Source: Microvirga sp. VF16
GTDB lineage: Bacteria > Pseudomonadota > Alphaproteobacteria > Rhizobiales > Beijerinckiaceae
DNA length: 64,000 nt
Direction: 5' to 3'
NCBI RefSeq assembly: GCF_016864375.1
Contig: NZ_CP069354.1
Coordinates: forward strand, 1-64,000
Positions 56,543-64,000 of the stretch are shown here, in pieces. Position numbers and translations under genes: made by a program. Below the pieces are notes generated by a model. The model worked only from the letters and a program-made list of their open reading frames with translations, did not search any database and was not told the DNA's origin. The stretch's first letter is position 1. Each line of letters opens with the position of its first letter.

Positions 56543-57901
56543 ATGATGTCCAAGATCGACCAGAAGAGCCTGACCCATCACGCCCGGCACTTACGCCTCG
56601 ACACGCTCGTTCGCCTGCGCTGGCTTGCCATTGCAGGTCAGGCGGCGGCGGTGGCGGGAGTCCGTTTCGGACTCGGCTTCCCGCTCCCCTTCGCCCTCTG
56701 CTTCCTGGTCATCAGTGCCTCGGTCTGGGTCAACCTGCTCCTGCGCATCCAGTATCCGGCGAGCCACCGGCTCAGCGACAACATCGCCACGGCGCTTCTG
56801 GCCTTCGACATCCTGCAGCTGGCGGGGCTTCTCTACCTGACGGGCGGGTTGGAGAACCCTTTTGCCATGCTGTTCCTGGCGCCCGTGCTGATTTCAGCCA
56901 CGGCGCTCACCCCGGAACGAACCCTCGGGCTCGGTCTCCTCGCCATCGGCTGTGCCACGCTCCTTGTTCTCACCCACAGGCCCCTGCCATGGTTTCCCGG
57001 GCAGAGCTTCACCCTTCCATTCCTTTACGTGACCGGGATCTGGGCCGCGATCGTGCTCGGGACGGCCTTTACCGGCATCTATGCCTGGCGCGTGGCGGAG
57101 GAAGCCCGGCAGCTCGCCCAGGCGCTCGCCGCCACCGAACTGGTGCTCGCCCGCGAGCAGCACCTGTCGCAGCTCGACGGGTTGGCTGCGGCCGCGGCCC
57201 ACGAACTCGGCACGCCGCTCGCCACCATCGCCCTGGTGACGAAGGAGCTGAGCCATTCCATGCCCAAGGAAGGCCCTGTCGGGGAGGACTTGAGGCTCCT
57301 GCAGGAGCAGGTGGAGCGCTGCCGCACCATCCTGACCAAGCTCACCTCCATGGGTCAGGAGGAGGAATCGGAATTCCTGGAGACGATCTCGCTCAGCCAT
57401 CTGGTGGAAGAGGTCGTCGAGCCGCAACGGGCCGTCGGCTTCGATGTGCAGGTCGAGACACGGGGCGACGGCCCGGAGCCCATGGGACGGCGCAATCCGG
57501 GCGTCGTTTACGGCCTGTCCAACATCCTCGACAACGCCACGGATTTTGCCGAGAGCCGGGTGACGATCGAGGCCTGCTGGTCTCCTCACGAGGTTTTCAT
57601 CGAGATCCGGGATGACGGCCCCGGCTACGCTCCCGATATTCTGCTTCGGGTGGGCGAGCCCTATGTCACAACCCGAAGCGCCGCCGAGCGAACCGAGAAC
57701 AGCGAGGAGGGCGGAGGATTGGGACTGGGCCTGTTCATCGCCAAGACCTTGATCGAGCGCTCGGGCGCCGAGCTGACGCTGACGAATGCCGCTCCGCCCG
57801 CCTCCGGAGCCATCGCACGGATCGTTTGGCCGCGTCATGCGTTTGACCGAGGTGCGGCAATTTCGCCGCAGGGAGAGTCCAAGCTGTCTCTCAAAGGTTA
57901 G
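56543..57901 (+). CDS. regB: Redox-sensing histidine kinase RegB/PrrB/ActS
   Basis: A 452-residue membrane histidine kinase with six membrane helices (about 35-185). The quinone-binding loop TGGLENPFAMLFLAPV (GGLxNPF, near 112-127), H-box AAAAHELGTPLATIALVTKEL (near 217-237), QVERCRTILTKL with the conserved redox cysteine, and ATPase motifs NILDNATDFA, DDGPGY and GGGLGLGLFIAKTL are all present. It responds to redox state and phosphorylates RegA. ATG 56543 is chosen; a TTG at 56510 is possible. The partner RegA gene follows after 84 bp. Confidence 0.92.
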   Translation: MMSKIDQKSLTHHARHLRLDTLVRLRWLAIAGQAAAVAGVRFGLGFPLPFALCFLVISASVWVNLLLRIQYPASHRLSDNIATALLAFDILQLAGLLYLTGGLENPFAMLFLAPVLISATALTPERTLGLGLLAIGCATLLVLTHRPLPWFPGQSFTLPFLYVTGIWAAIVLGTAFTGIYAWRVAEEARQLAQALAATELVLAREQHLSQLDGLAAAAAHELGTPLATIALVTKELSHSMPKEGPVGEDLRLLQEQVERCRTILTKLTSMGQEEESEFLETISLSHLVEEVVEPQRAVGFDVQVETRGDGPEPMGRRNPGVVYGLSNILDNATDFAESRVTIEACWSPHEVFIEIRDDGPGYAPDILLRVGEPYVTTRSAAERTENSEEGGGLGLGLFIAKTLIERSGAELTLTNAAPPASGAIARIVWPRHAFDRGAAISPQGESKLSLKG

Positions 57902-57985
57902 GGGAAGAATTCCCATATGAGAGAAGAGCCGGACAGGCTCGCCTCATGAGAGGGGTTCACACTTGAGATGCAAGGAGAAGTTCTG

Positions 57986-58543
57986 ATGGCCGATGCGCCC
58001 GCCGCGTTCGAAGATCGCGCCGACAAGAGCCTCTTGATCGTCGACGACGACCGGCCGTTCTCGACCCGTCTTGCCCGCGCCATGGAGGGCCGCGGCTATC
58101 AGGTTCGCGTGGCCGAAAGCGTGTCGGACGGAATTGCCGCTATCGAGACCGAACCGCCGGCCTTCGCCGTGATCGACATGCGGCTCGGCGACGGCAACGG
58201 GCTCGATGTGATCGAACGCCTGAAAAACCGCCGCCCGGATGCCCGCGGCGTCATCCTCACCGGCTACGGCAACATCGCCACCGCCGTCACGGCGGTGAAG
58301 ATGGGCGCCTTCGATTATCTGGCAAAGCCCGCCGATGCGGACGAGATCCATGCCGCCCTCATGGCCCAGCCCGGCGAGCGTGCCCTACCACCGGAAAATC
58401 CCATGTCGGCAGACCGGGTGCGCTGGGAGCATATCCAGCGCGTCTACGAACTCTGCGGCCGCAACGTCTCGGAGACGGCGCGGCGCCTCAACATGCACCG
58501 CCGGACCCTGCAGCGGATTCTCGCCAAGCGCGCTCCTCGCTGA
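57986..58543 (+). CDS. regA: Redox response regulator RegA/PrrA/ActR
   Basis: A 185-residue response regulator. The receiver has LLIVDDDRPFSTRLARAMEG, the phosphorylated Asp in AVIDMRLGDGNGLDVIERL (about residue 60-63), VILTGYGNIATAV and DYLAKPAD. The C-terminal Fis-type helix-turn-helix GRNVSETARRLNMHRRTLQR is the strongly conserved RegA DNA-binding motif. AAGGAG precedes ATG 57986. It controls energy, carbon and nitrogen genes with redox change. Its stop lies in a hairpin shared with the convergent gene. Confidence 0.95.
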   Translation: MADAPAAFEDRADKSLLIVDDDRPFSTRLARAMEGRGYQVRVAESVSDGIAAIETEPPAFAVIDMRLGDGNGLDVIERLKNRRPDARGVILTGYGNIATAVTAVKMGAFDYLAKPADADEIHAALMAQPGERALPPENPMSADRVRWEHIQRVYELCGRNVSETARRLNMHRRTLQRILAKRAPR

Positions 58544-58556
58544 TCCCTCAGCGAGG
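58535..58556. terminator. Hairpin holding both stop codons of convergent genes
   Basis: CCTCGCTGA (58535-58543) and TCAGCGAGG (58548-58556) form a perfect 9-bp stem with a TCCC loop. The regA stop TGA is the end of one arm and the opposing gene's TGA (TCA on this strand) is the start of the other. Confidence 0.8.
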
Positions 58557-59090
58557 GAACGCCGTTTTTGGCATTCCTGTCTCCGTGATCGTCACAGTTC
58601 CTCTCTGCATCCAGAGCAAGATCAATCCGAAGACCGGCAGCAGGATGTCCGTGTAGAAGATCACACCCGCATTGCCGGGCGCGTAATTGTGCGCCTCCAC
58701 CATCTGCACCACATGGCCGGCCGCAGCACCCCAGAGGAAGCAGGCCGGGCCGACGAGTGCGGCGAGGCGCATGCCGGTGCCGCCTTTGAACGCCATGAAC
58801 CCGACGACGGAGAAGCCGAGGCTGGCGAAGCCGACTTCCTTCTGGAACGGGCTGGCCTGCCAGCCGATGAAAGCGGCCGCCATCTCGGAGAAGAAGACGT
58901 GCATGACGAAATTGTAGAGGAAGCTGACCCCAAGCGAAAAGAAGAGGAACCAGGACAACAAGGCCTCGGTCACCGTCGCCCGGCTCCAGGGGCGCGGGTG
59001 TCGCAGCAGGGCAATAAGCGATGCGATAAGCCCGATGACGAAGAGCGTCAGCGTGAAATTGCTGAGCAGAAACCTGATGACCTGTTCCAT
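58548..59090 (-). CDS. DUF6790-like membrane protein
   Basis: A 180-residue protein with about five membrane helices: FTLTLFVIGLIASLIALLRH (about 10-29), LLSWFLFFSLGVSFLYNFVMHVFF (about 43-66), VGFASLGFSVVGFMAFKGG, LAALVGPACFLWGAAAGHVVQM, and the terminal IFYTDILLPVFGLILLWM. The NFVMHVFFSEMAAAFIGW and NYAPGNAGVIFYTDI motifs are the DUF6790 pattern. Function unknown. GTGGGGG precedes ATG 59090. Converges with regA only 4 bp away. Confidence 0.8.
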   Translation of the reverse strand: MEQVIRFLLSNFTLTLFVIGLIASLIALLRHPRPWSRATVTEALLSWFLFFSLGVSFLYNFVMHVFFSEMAAAFIGWQASPFQKEVGFASLGFSVVGFMAFKGGTGMRLAALVGPACFLWGAAAGHVVQMVEAHNYAPGNAGVIFYTDILLPVFGLILLWMQRGTVTITETGMPKTAFPR

Positions 59091-59165
59091 GATTGCCCCC
59101 ACAATCGTCACAGCCTGCCAATGCAGCGGATTATGGCCAAGCACACCCTAAGGTAAACCCCTCCA

Positions 59166-59305
59166 CTGTCGTTCCGGGACGCCGCAGGCGAGCCCGGAAT
59201 CCATAACCGCTGACGATGCAGAAGCAGGCGGAACGCTACTCGCCTCTTTCTGAAACGTCGTGTTTATGGATTCCGGGCTCTCGCTTCGCTCGCCCCGGAA
59301 TGACA
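59166..59305. repeat. Palindromic intergenic repeat
   Basis: CACTGTCGTTCCGGGACG…CCGGAATCCATAA on the left pairs with TTATGGATTCCGGGC…CGCCCCGGAATGACAGTCG on the right. Same family as at 2721, where CCGGAATCCATAATC and GGTTATGGATCC also occur. No gene lies in the 59091-59317 gap. Confidence 0.75.
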
Positions 59306-59317
59306 GTCGAGAGAGCC

Positions 59318-59815
59318 TCAAAGCCGTCCGTCCGCGATCCTGTCGGGATCCGCGAGGGCATGCAGCAGCGAAGCCGCCGCATGGGCGAAGCGCAGGGTCA
59401 CGGCCTTGCGGCGCGCACCGGCGAGCGGATGGCGGGACGATTCGCGCATGATCGCCGCCCCGAAACCGTCGGCAACGATGAGGCCGCGATCCTCAGGCAG
59501 AATGTCGAAGGGCACGGTTTCCGGCACGGCGAAATAGAACCGGTCGCAGAAATCCTCGTAATCGGGCCATTTCCGGTCGGCCCGGAAATCCGCCACGCTC
59601 GACTTGATCTCGATGATCGTGAGCGCGCCGTCGGGCGCGAGCGCGATCAGATCCGCGCGTCTGCCATTGGCAAGGGTGAATTCGGGCAAGGTGACGTGGC
59701 CGAGCTCCGAGAACAGGCGGCGCACGCCGCGCTGGACACCGGCGGCAACGGTGGATTGGCGGCCGTCGACGGGCAGAATGATGGGACGGGGAAGAATGGC
59801 GGGCGAATCGGACAT
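59318..59815 (-). CDS. mmcB: MmcB family DNA repair protein
   Basis: A 165-residue PD-(D/E)XK-type protein. The nuclease-like core reads LPEFTLANGRRADLIALAPDG (with the catalytic Asp) and LTIIEIKSSVADFRADRKW (E-x-K), followed by YFAVPETVPFDILPEDRGLIVAD. In Caulobacter MmcB is linked to mutagenic repair of crosslinks and alkylation under LexA control. I see no GAAC-N7-GAAC site before this copy. Start ATG 59815; divergent from a GNAT gene. Confidence 0.85.
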   Translation of the reverse strand: MSDSPAILPRPIILPVDGRQSTVAAGVQRGVRRLFSELGHVTLPEFTLANGRRADLIALAPDGALTIIEIKSSVADFRADRKWPDYEDFCDRFYFAVPETVPFDILPEDRGLIVADGFGAAIMRESSRHPLAGARRKAVTLRFAHAAASLLHALADPDRIADGRL

Positions 59816-59951
59816 GGCGCCTAAGGTACGCCCTCGCGGCAGTCCCGCAATGGCTCCATTGTCGCGTTTGCGATCAGTCTCAACGGCGGCTCTCTTCTCA
59901 GATACACTTGAGGCAGCAGGCCCTCTCACAAGAGCCACGACGAGGCCCGAC

Positions 59952-60809
59952 ATGACACGCGAAAATCTGGACGATCTCACGATCCGCGTCATGACCCGCG
60001 AGGATCTGGATCTGGCGATCGAGTGGGCCGCCGCCGAGGGATGGAACCCCGGACTTAACGATGCCGAATGTTTCCATGCGGCTGATCCGGCGGGATTCCT
60101 GATGGGTTGTCTCTGCGACGAGCCCATCGCCTCGATCTCGGTGGTTCGCTACGCCGACAGCTTCGGCTTTCTGGGCCTCTACATCGTCCGGCCGGACCAA
60201 CGCGGACGCGGATTCGGCTATCGCGTCTGGCAGGCCGGCATGGTCTCTCTCGAGAATCGTACCGTAGGCCTCGACGGTGTGGTGGCGCAGCAGGCGAATT
60301 ACGGGCGATCCGGCTTCGTCCTGGCCCATCGCAACGTGCGCTTCGGCGGCACCCCTCAGATCGAAGCGCCTCGAAACGAATGCCTGCGGCGGGTGACGCC
60401 GGAGATCGTGGACGCCGTTCTCGCCTACGACCGGCCGTTCTTTCCCGCACCGCGCGACATCTTTCTGCGCTGCTGGCTCAAGCCCGACTCGCGCAGCGCC
60501 TTTGCCGTCTTGGAAGACGGGATCATGAAGGGCTACGGCGTCATCCGCGCCTGCCGGAGCGGCTACAAGATCGGGCCGCTCTTCGCCGACAGCGAGCGCG
60601 AGGCCGACCTGCTGTTTCGAACGCTGGCTTCGGAGGCGAAAGGCGATGCAGTGTTCCTGGATCTGCCCGAGCCGAACGAGGCTGCCATTCGGCTCGCCAC
60701 GCGCCACGGCCTGTCGCCCGTGTTCGAGACGGCGCGGATGTATCGCGGCGAAACGCCGGACCTGCCGCTGTTGCGCACCTACGGAATCACGACCTTCGAG
60801 CTGGGGTAG
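59952..60809 (+). CDS. GNAT family N-acetyltransferase with C-terminal extra domain
   Basis: A 285-residue protein. The first ~140 residues are a GNAT fold with LYIVRPDQRGRGFGYRVWQAGM, carrying the acetyl-CoA pyrophosphate loop QRGRGFG. The remaining half (FPAPRDIFLRCWLKPDSRSAF, then DLLFRTLASEAKGDAVFLDLP and a closing YGITTFELG) matches the YitH/Acetyltransf_18 type C-terminal domain. Substrate unknown. ATG 59952 has GAGG upstream. Confidence 0.87.
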   Translation: MTRENLDDLTIRVMTREDLDLAIEWAAAEGWNPGLNDAECFHAADPAGFLMGCLCDEPIASISVVRYADSFGFLGLYIVRPDQRGRGFGYRVWQAGMVSLENRTVGLDGVVAQQANYGRSGFVLAHRNVRFGGTPQIEAPRNECLRRVTPEIVDAVLAYDRPFFPAPRDIFLRCWLKPDSRSAFAVLEDGIMKGYGVIRACRSGYKIGPLFADSEREADLLFRTLASEAKGDAVFLDLPEPNEAAIRLATRHGLSPVFETARMYRGETPDLPLLRTYGITTFELG

Positions 60810-60820
60810 ACCAGCCGATG

Positions 60821-61375
60821 CTAATGCAGCATCAGGTGATGCGGTGACAGGTTCTCCAGCATGTCGCGCAGATCGTCCATATGCGGATTGATGGACAATG
60901 CGATCTGGAACGCCGCGCGGGCCTCGTTGAGATGACCGTTGCGCAGGCAGATATTGCCGAAGCCGGCGATGGCGCCGAAATGGCGCGGTTCGAGTTCCAG
61001 TGTCTGCGCGATGTCGAGCAGGCTGTCCGCATCGCGCTTCTCGATGGAGGCGAGCGTTGCCCGCTTGTTCCAGGCCTCCGCCCAGCGCGGGTGCTTGGCG
61101 ACCAGATGATCGAGCAGGGGCCTCGCCATCTTAAGCGAGCCCGAACCCAAGGCCTCCACGGCCGCCATCATGGTCTCCTCGGCCAGGCGGTCCTCGTGCG
61201 ATCCCCACAGGGCCCAGATCTGGTCTTCGATATCCTCGACCGGACGGGCCGGCTCCTGCAGAGCCAGTTCCTTGAAGAGTCCCGTCAGACGGCGCGGCAG
61301 GTCCGGGCTCGGCGTGCGGGTCGGAACCTCAAGGACGAGCTGGAAAACCGGATCGAGCGGCAGGGGAGACGTCAT
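60821..61375 (-). CDS. Tetratricopeptide repeat protein
   Basis: A 184-residue soluble protein with a low-complexity N-terminus and TPR units in the C-terminal half: AWNKRATLASIEKRDADSLLDIAQTLELEPRHFGAIAGFGNI and LRNGHLNEARAAFQIALSINPH. TPRs mediate protein contacts. No signal peptide is visible. ATG 61375 is chosen by position; GGAGG lies rather far (about 16 bp) upstream. Converges with the GNAT gene (11 bp). Confidence 0.83.
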   Translation of the reverse strand: MTSPLPLDPVFQLVLEVPTRTPSPDLPRRLTGLFKELALQEPARPVEDIEDQIWALWGSHEDRLAEETMMAAVEALGSGSLKMARPLLDHLVAKHPRWAEAWNKRATLASIEKRDADSLLDIAQTLELEPRHFGAIAGFGNICLRNGHLNEARAAFQIALSINPHMDDLRDMLENLSPHHLMLH

Positions 61376-61594
61376 GGGCGAGTTCACCGATCCTCCGTGA
61401 AAGGCAAAAGCAGAGAACCAAGGGGGGTGACATAGCGTTGAAGCGCGGCGCGACGAGGGGCAAATCGGCACAGTTCGGATCGGTCTTGGGCCTCAGAAGC
61501 GCTCTTTTCCGGCACGAGGTCCCGCAGTTTTGTGCTGGAGCGCACTTTTTAACGGCGAAGCTCATCCCATTCGTCGAAAAATGATTTAGGTTCT

Positions 61595-61720
61595 CTAGAG
61601 CATCGGACCCAAAAGGGATTTCTGGGTCCGATGCTCAATCCCTTAAGCGGCGCATCGTTGATGCGGAACCGGAGGTCCGCGTTAGCGAAAACCGGATCCA
61701 CTTTTCCGCACGATGCGCTA
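61595..61720. repeat. Two-hairpin dispersed element, copy 7 (complete)
   Basis: CTAGAGCATCGGACCC…CGATGCGCTA. Across 126 bp it matches 39444-39569 except at three positions (GAG for GGG near the left end, GTTAGC for GTCAGC, CCGCAC for CCGAAC), with no gaps. It lies upstream of the ABC-like gene, and no stop codon is supplied. Confidence 0.9.
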
Positions 61721-61755
61721 ACGTCACTGAACCTGATCGATCGTTGGAGTTGTCC

Positions 61756-64000
61756 TTGGGAGTTGTCGTAGAGCGCGACCCACTGCGCCTGGCGTGGAAA
61801 GCATCTCCTTTTCGCCATCTCGTCGGATTGAGCCTTCTGGTCCTGGCAGGAGTTCTGATCCTCGTCGGCTTCGATCTCGTGCGCATCGTCGTCGACCGGG
61901 CGACGGGAGCGGCGGGCGGTTGGGATGCACCAGCGGCCTTTCTGCGGCTCGCCATCAGCCCGCCGGTCGAGCTCTGGCCTGAACCCATCGTCCTGTTTCC
62001 CGGCTTCATCCTAGGTCCTCAGGCTTTCGCGCTCGCCTCGATTGCCGGGATCCTGCTCATCCCCATGCTTCTCGGCCTGGTCTTGATCGGGCTCGAATGG
62101 CTGACGGTCGGCATCGGCCTGAGAATGCTCACGCGCACCCAATCGGCAGCCCTCGACGTCATCCTCAAAGTGCCCTCCGCGTCCCATGACGAGATCGCCA
62201 TGGTGACGGCGCTGGCCGGCCGGGGCCTGGCTCGCGAAAGCGGCGTGCTGGGCTCGAGCCTTCTGGTGCCGGTGAAGCTCGGCGGGATGATCGGGCTCGC
62301 CTGCGCCTATATTTTCGTCATGGACTGGCATCTCGGCGCGGCTCTGGCACTGATTCTGGCGCTGGGAGCCATCGTGGGCGCGCGCCGCTCGCTCCTGCGG
62401 TTCGACGCCACTGCCGCCCGGCACCGGGAAGGCGACGAGGCCGAGGGCGTCTTCGCGGAGCTGGAGCATCGCATCCCGGCCCTGCGCGCCCACGGCACCG
62501 CGCCCTATGAGCGCGACCGGGTGCGCGAGGCGCTGGTGGGAAGCCACCGGCCGGTGATGAAACGGGAGTACCGCCTGGCGCTTGCCGAGGCGGCCTCCGC
62601 GGCCGTGCTCATGATCGCGCCCCTCTCCGTGTTGGCCTTGGGTGCCTGGTTCTCCCAAGCCCGTCCGACGACCGCGGGAACGGTGGCTGCCTGCGTCCTT
62701 GCCGCGGCGCTCGCCGCCTATGGCACCCGGGAGGTCGTCCAATGGCACCGATTGGCCCTAAGGGCGCGGGCGCTGCTCATCGATCTCGGCAAGGGGTTGG
62801 TGCCGTTGAAGCTGCGTGCGGCCCTGAAAGGCAAGGCCGGCCTGCCCGAGAGTGGCGCGCTCGTGGCCCAGGGCGTCTCGGCCTATGACCCGGCCAGCGG
62901 CGCGCGGGTCACCTCGGTCAACCTGAACCTCGCCTTCCCGTCCCATGTGGCCCTGGTCGGTGACGGGGATGCGGGCCCGCGGCTCCTGGCGGCCCTCATG
63001 AGCGGCCAGATCCCTCCATCCCTCGGCCGCCTTACCTATGGCGGCATCGATCTCGCCGCCGCCGATCCGGTCGAGCGCAGCCGGCGTATCGCCTTTGCCG
63101 GGAACACGGTGCTGATCGATGGCAGCCTGAAGGACAATCTGCTCTACGGCGCCTCCGTGCCGGAGGGCGAGCTCGGCCACCGTCTCTCCGAGGCCATCGT
63201 CGTGGCCGGTCTCGACCGGCTGACCCATGCGCGCGGCCTGTCCGGAACCATCGATCCGGAACGGGAACCGAAATTCGCCGCCGCCATTGTGGAAGCGCGC
63301 CGCGCCGTGCAGGCGGTGCTGGCGGCCGAGCAGCTCGACCGCTTCGTCGATTCCTTCAGCGCTGAACGCTACAACCGCTACGCCACGATCGGCGAGAACC
63401 TGCTGTTCGGAAAGCCCATCGGCGATGCCTTCGAGGAGGATCGTCTGGCCGGCCATCCCTTCGTGCGGGCGATCCTGGAAGCCAACGAGCTGACAAAGCC
63501 GCTCGCCCGGATGGGGCTCTCGATCGCAACCAGCATGATCGAGATCTTCTCCGACATTCCGGATGGCTCCCCGCTCTTTGAGCGCTTCTCGTTCTTCTCG
63601 GCGGCGGACCGCCCCTATTTTCAGGACCTCGTCGACCGGAAGAATGAGCAACGGCGCAGCGATCAGACCTCGCGGGACCGGGAGCGCCTGATCGGCCTCG
63701 CGCTACGCTACAACGAGAGCCGGCATCGCCTCGGTCTGCTCGAAACCTGCATGGAAGAGCAGATCCTCGTTGCCCGCGCCGATTTCGCGCGCATGCTGCC
63801 GGTGAGCCTGAAGCCCTCGATCGAGTTCTACGACGAGGAACGCTTCTGTGCGGCGGCCAGCATTCAGGATAACCTGCTCTTCGGGCGCATCGCGGCCGAT
63901 CAGGCCGGCGCTCTCGAGTCGGTGCACGAAGTGACGCGTCGAGTCCTGACGCAGAGGGGTCTCGACGGCGAGGTCTCGCGCATCGGGCTCGATACGCCCA
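61756..64000 (+). CDS. Large ABC-like membrane protein with degenerate Walker A (partial, runs off the end)
   Basis: The frame is open from TTG 61756 (GGAG 6 bases upstream) to the window end, at least 748 residues. It has about six membrane helices in the first 320 residues. An ABC-ATPase-like region follows, with VALVGDGDAGPRLLAALMSG at about 398-417 where the Walker A lysine and Ser/Thr are replaced by Pro-Arg. Three NLLFG-type post-Q-loop motifs occur (DNLLYG near 461, ENLLFG near 549, DNLLFG near 709), which is unlike a standard ATPase. The family resembles large alphaproteobacterial ABC exporter-like proteins of unknown role. The signature and Walker B, if present, lie beyond the window. 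Confidence 0.75.
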   Translation, partial: MGVVVERDPLRLAWKASPFRHLVGLSLLVLAGVLILVGFDLVRIVVDRATGAAGGWDAPAAFLRLAISPPVELWPEPIVLFPGFILGPQAFALASIAGILLIPMLLGLVLIGLEWLTVGIGLRMLTRTQSAALDVILKVPSASHDEIAMVTALAGRGLARESGVLGSSLLVPVKLGGMIGLACAYIFVMDWHLGAALALILALGAIVGARRSLLRFDATAARHREGDEAEGVFAELEHRIPALRAHGTAPYERDRVREALVGSHRPVMKREYRLALAEAASAAVLMIAPLSVLALGAWFSQARPTTAGTVAACVLAAALAAYGTREVVQWHRLALRARALLIDLGKGLVPLKLRAALKGKAGLPESGALVAQGVSAYDPASGARVTSVNLNLAFPSHVALVGDGDAGPRLLAALMSGQIPPSLGRLTYGGIDLAAADPVERSRRIAFAGNTVLIDGSLKDNLLYGASVPEGELGHRLSEAIVVAGLDRLTHARGLSGTIDPEREPKFAAAIVEARRAVQAVLAAEQLDRFVDSFSAERYNRYATIGENLLFGKPIGDAFEEDRLAGHPFVRAILEANELTKPLARMGLSIATSMIEIFSDIPDGSPLFERFSFFSAADRPYFQDLVDRKNEQRRSDQTSRDRERLIGLALRYNESRHRLGLLETCMEEQILVARADFARMLPVSLKPSIEFYDEERFCAAASIQDNLLFGRIAADQAGALESVHEVTRRVLTQRGLDGEVSRIGLDTP

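Overview
The window looks like a chromosomal segment of a GC-rich alphaproteobacterium of the Hyphomicrobiales, most like the Methylobacteriaceae (Microvirga-type). That is an inference from the dnaA-dnaN-recF-gyrB start, the RegB/RegA redox pair, a PHA depolymerase, alphaproteobacterial GAAC-N7-GAAC LexA sites and the dispersed palindromic repeats. Base 1 is the first base of dnaA, so the assembly has probably been rotated to dnaA. No DnaA-box cluster was seen inside the window, and no rRNA, tRNA, CRISPR array, prophage or insertion sequence was recognised.

Layout. 1-8.4 kb holds the replication core: dnaA, dnaN, recF with a CPBP protease overlapping its end, a LysE exporter and gyrB. 8.5-18.7 kb is an accessory metabolic and regulatory stretch: an FAD disulfide oxidoreductase with DUF4126, a divergent TetR/NIPSNAP pair around a large operator, an HxlR regulator divergent from a VOC-SRPBCC-DoxX-VOC operon, a dienelactone hydrolase-like gene, an HNH nuclease, a BON protein and a MipA-type porin. 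19-29.4 kb carries a QueD-like protein lacking expected catalytic residues, a GGDEF-EAL protein with a cysteine-free molybdopterin-domain partner, a ring-cleaving dioxygenase, an M20 amidohydrolase, an ABC exporter, a possibly frameshifted DUF6894 gene and a HerA-like ATPase. 30-35.3 kb has a CecR/YbhGFSR-like efflux operon and a 14-TM MFS pump.

35.5-41 kb has a YcaQ-like crosslink glycosylase with a LexA box at its start, PAP2, recX and stress genes. 41-44 kb is a complete TRAP transporter operon. 44-50 kb has two small secreted proteins, then a radical SAM gene with a LexA box followed by a DUF4130-UdgX fusion, then PBP1A. 50-64 kb has a Bcr/CflA pump, a chemoreceptor, a YgjP-type metalloprotease, PHA depolymerase, RegB/RegA, MmcB, GNAT and TPR proteins, and a large ABC-like membrane protein with a broken Walker A that runs off the end.

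Two themes stand out. First, a small SOS set is visible: YcaQ and the radical SAM/UdgX operon each carry a perfect GAAC-N7-GAAC (or its complement) directly upstream, which places an uncharacterised radical SAM enzyme in a damage response beside an enzyme that can bond covalently to uracil DNA. Second, seven copies of a two-hairpin palindromic element are scattered through gene ends, and in five of them the terminal CTAG or CTCTA supplies the TAG stop codon of the adjoining gene.
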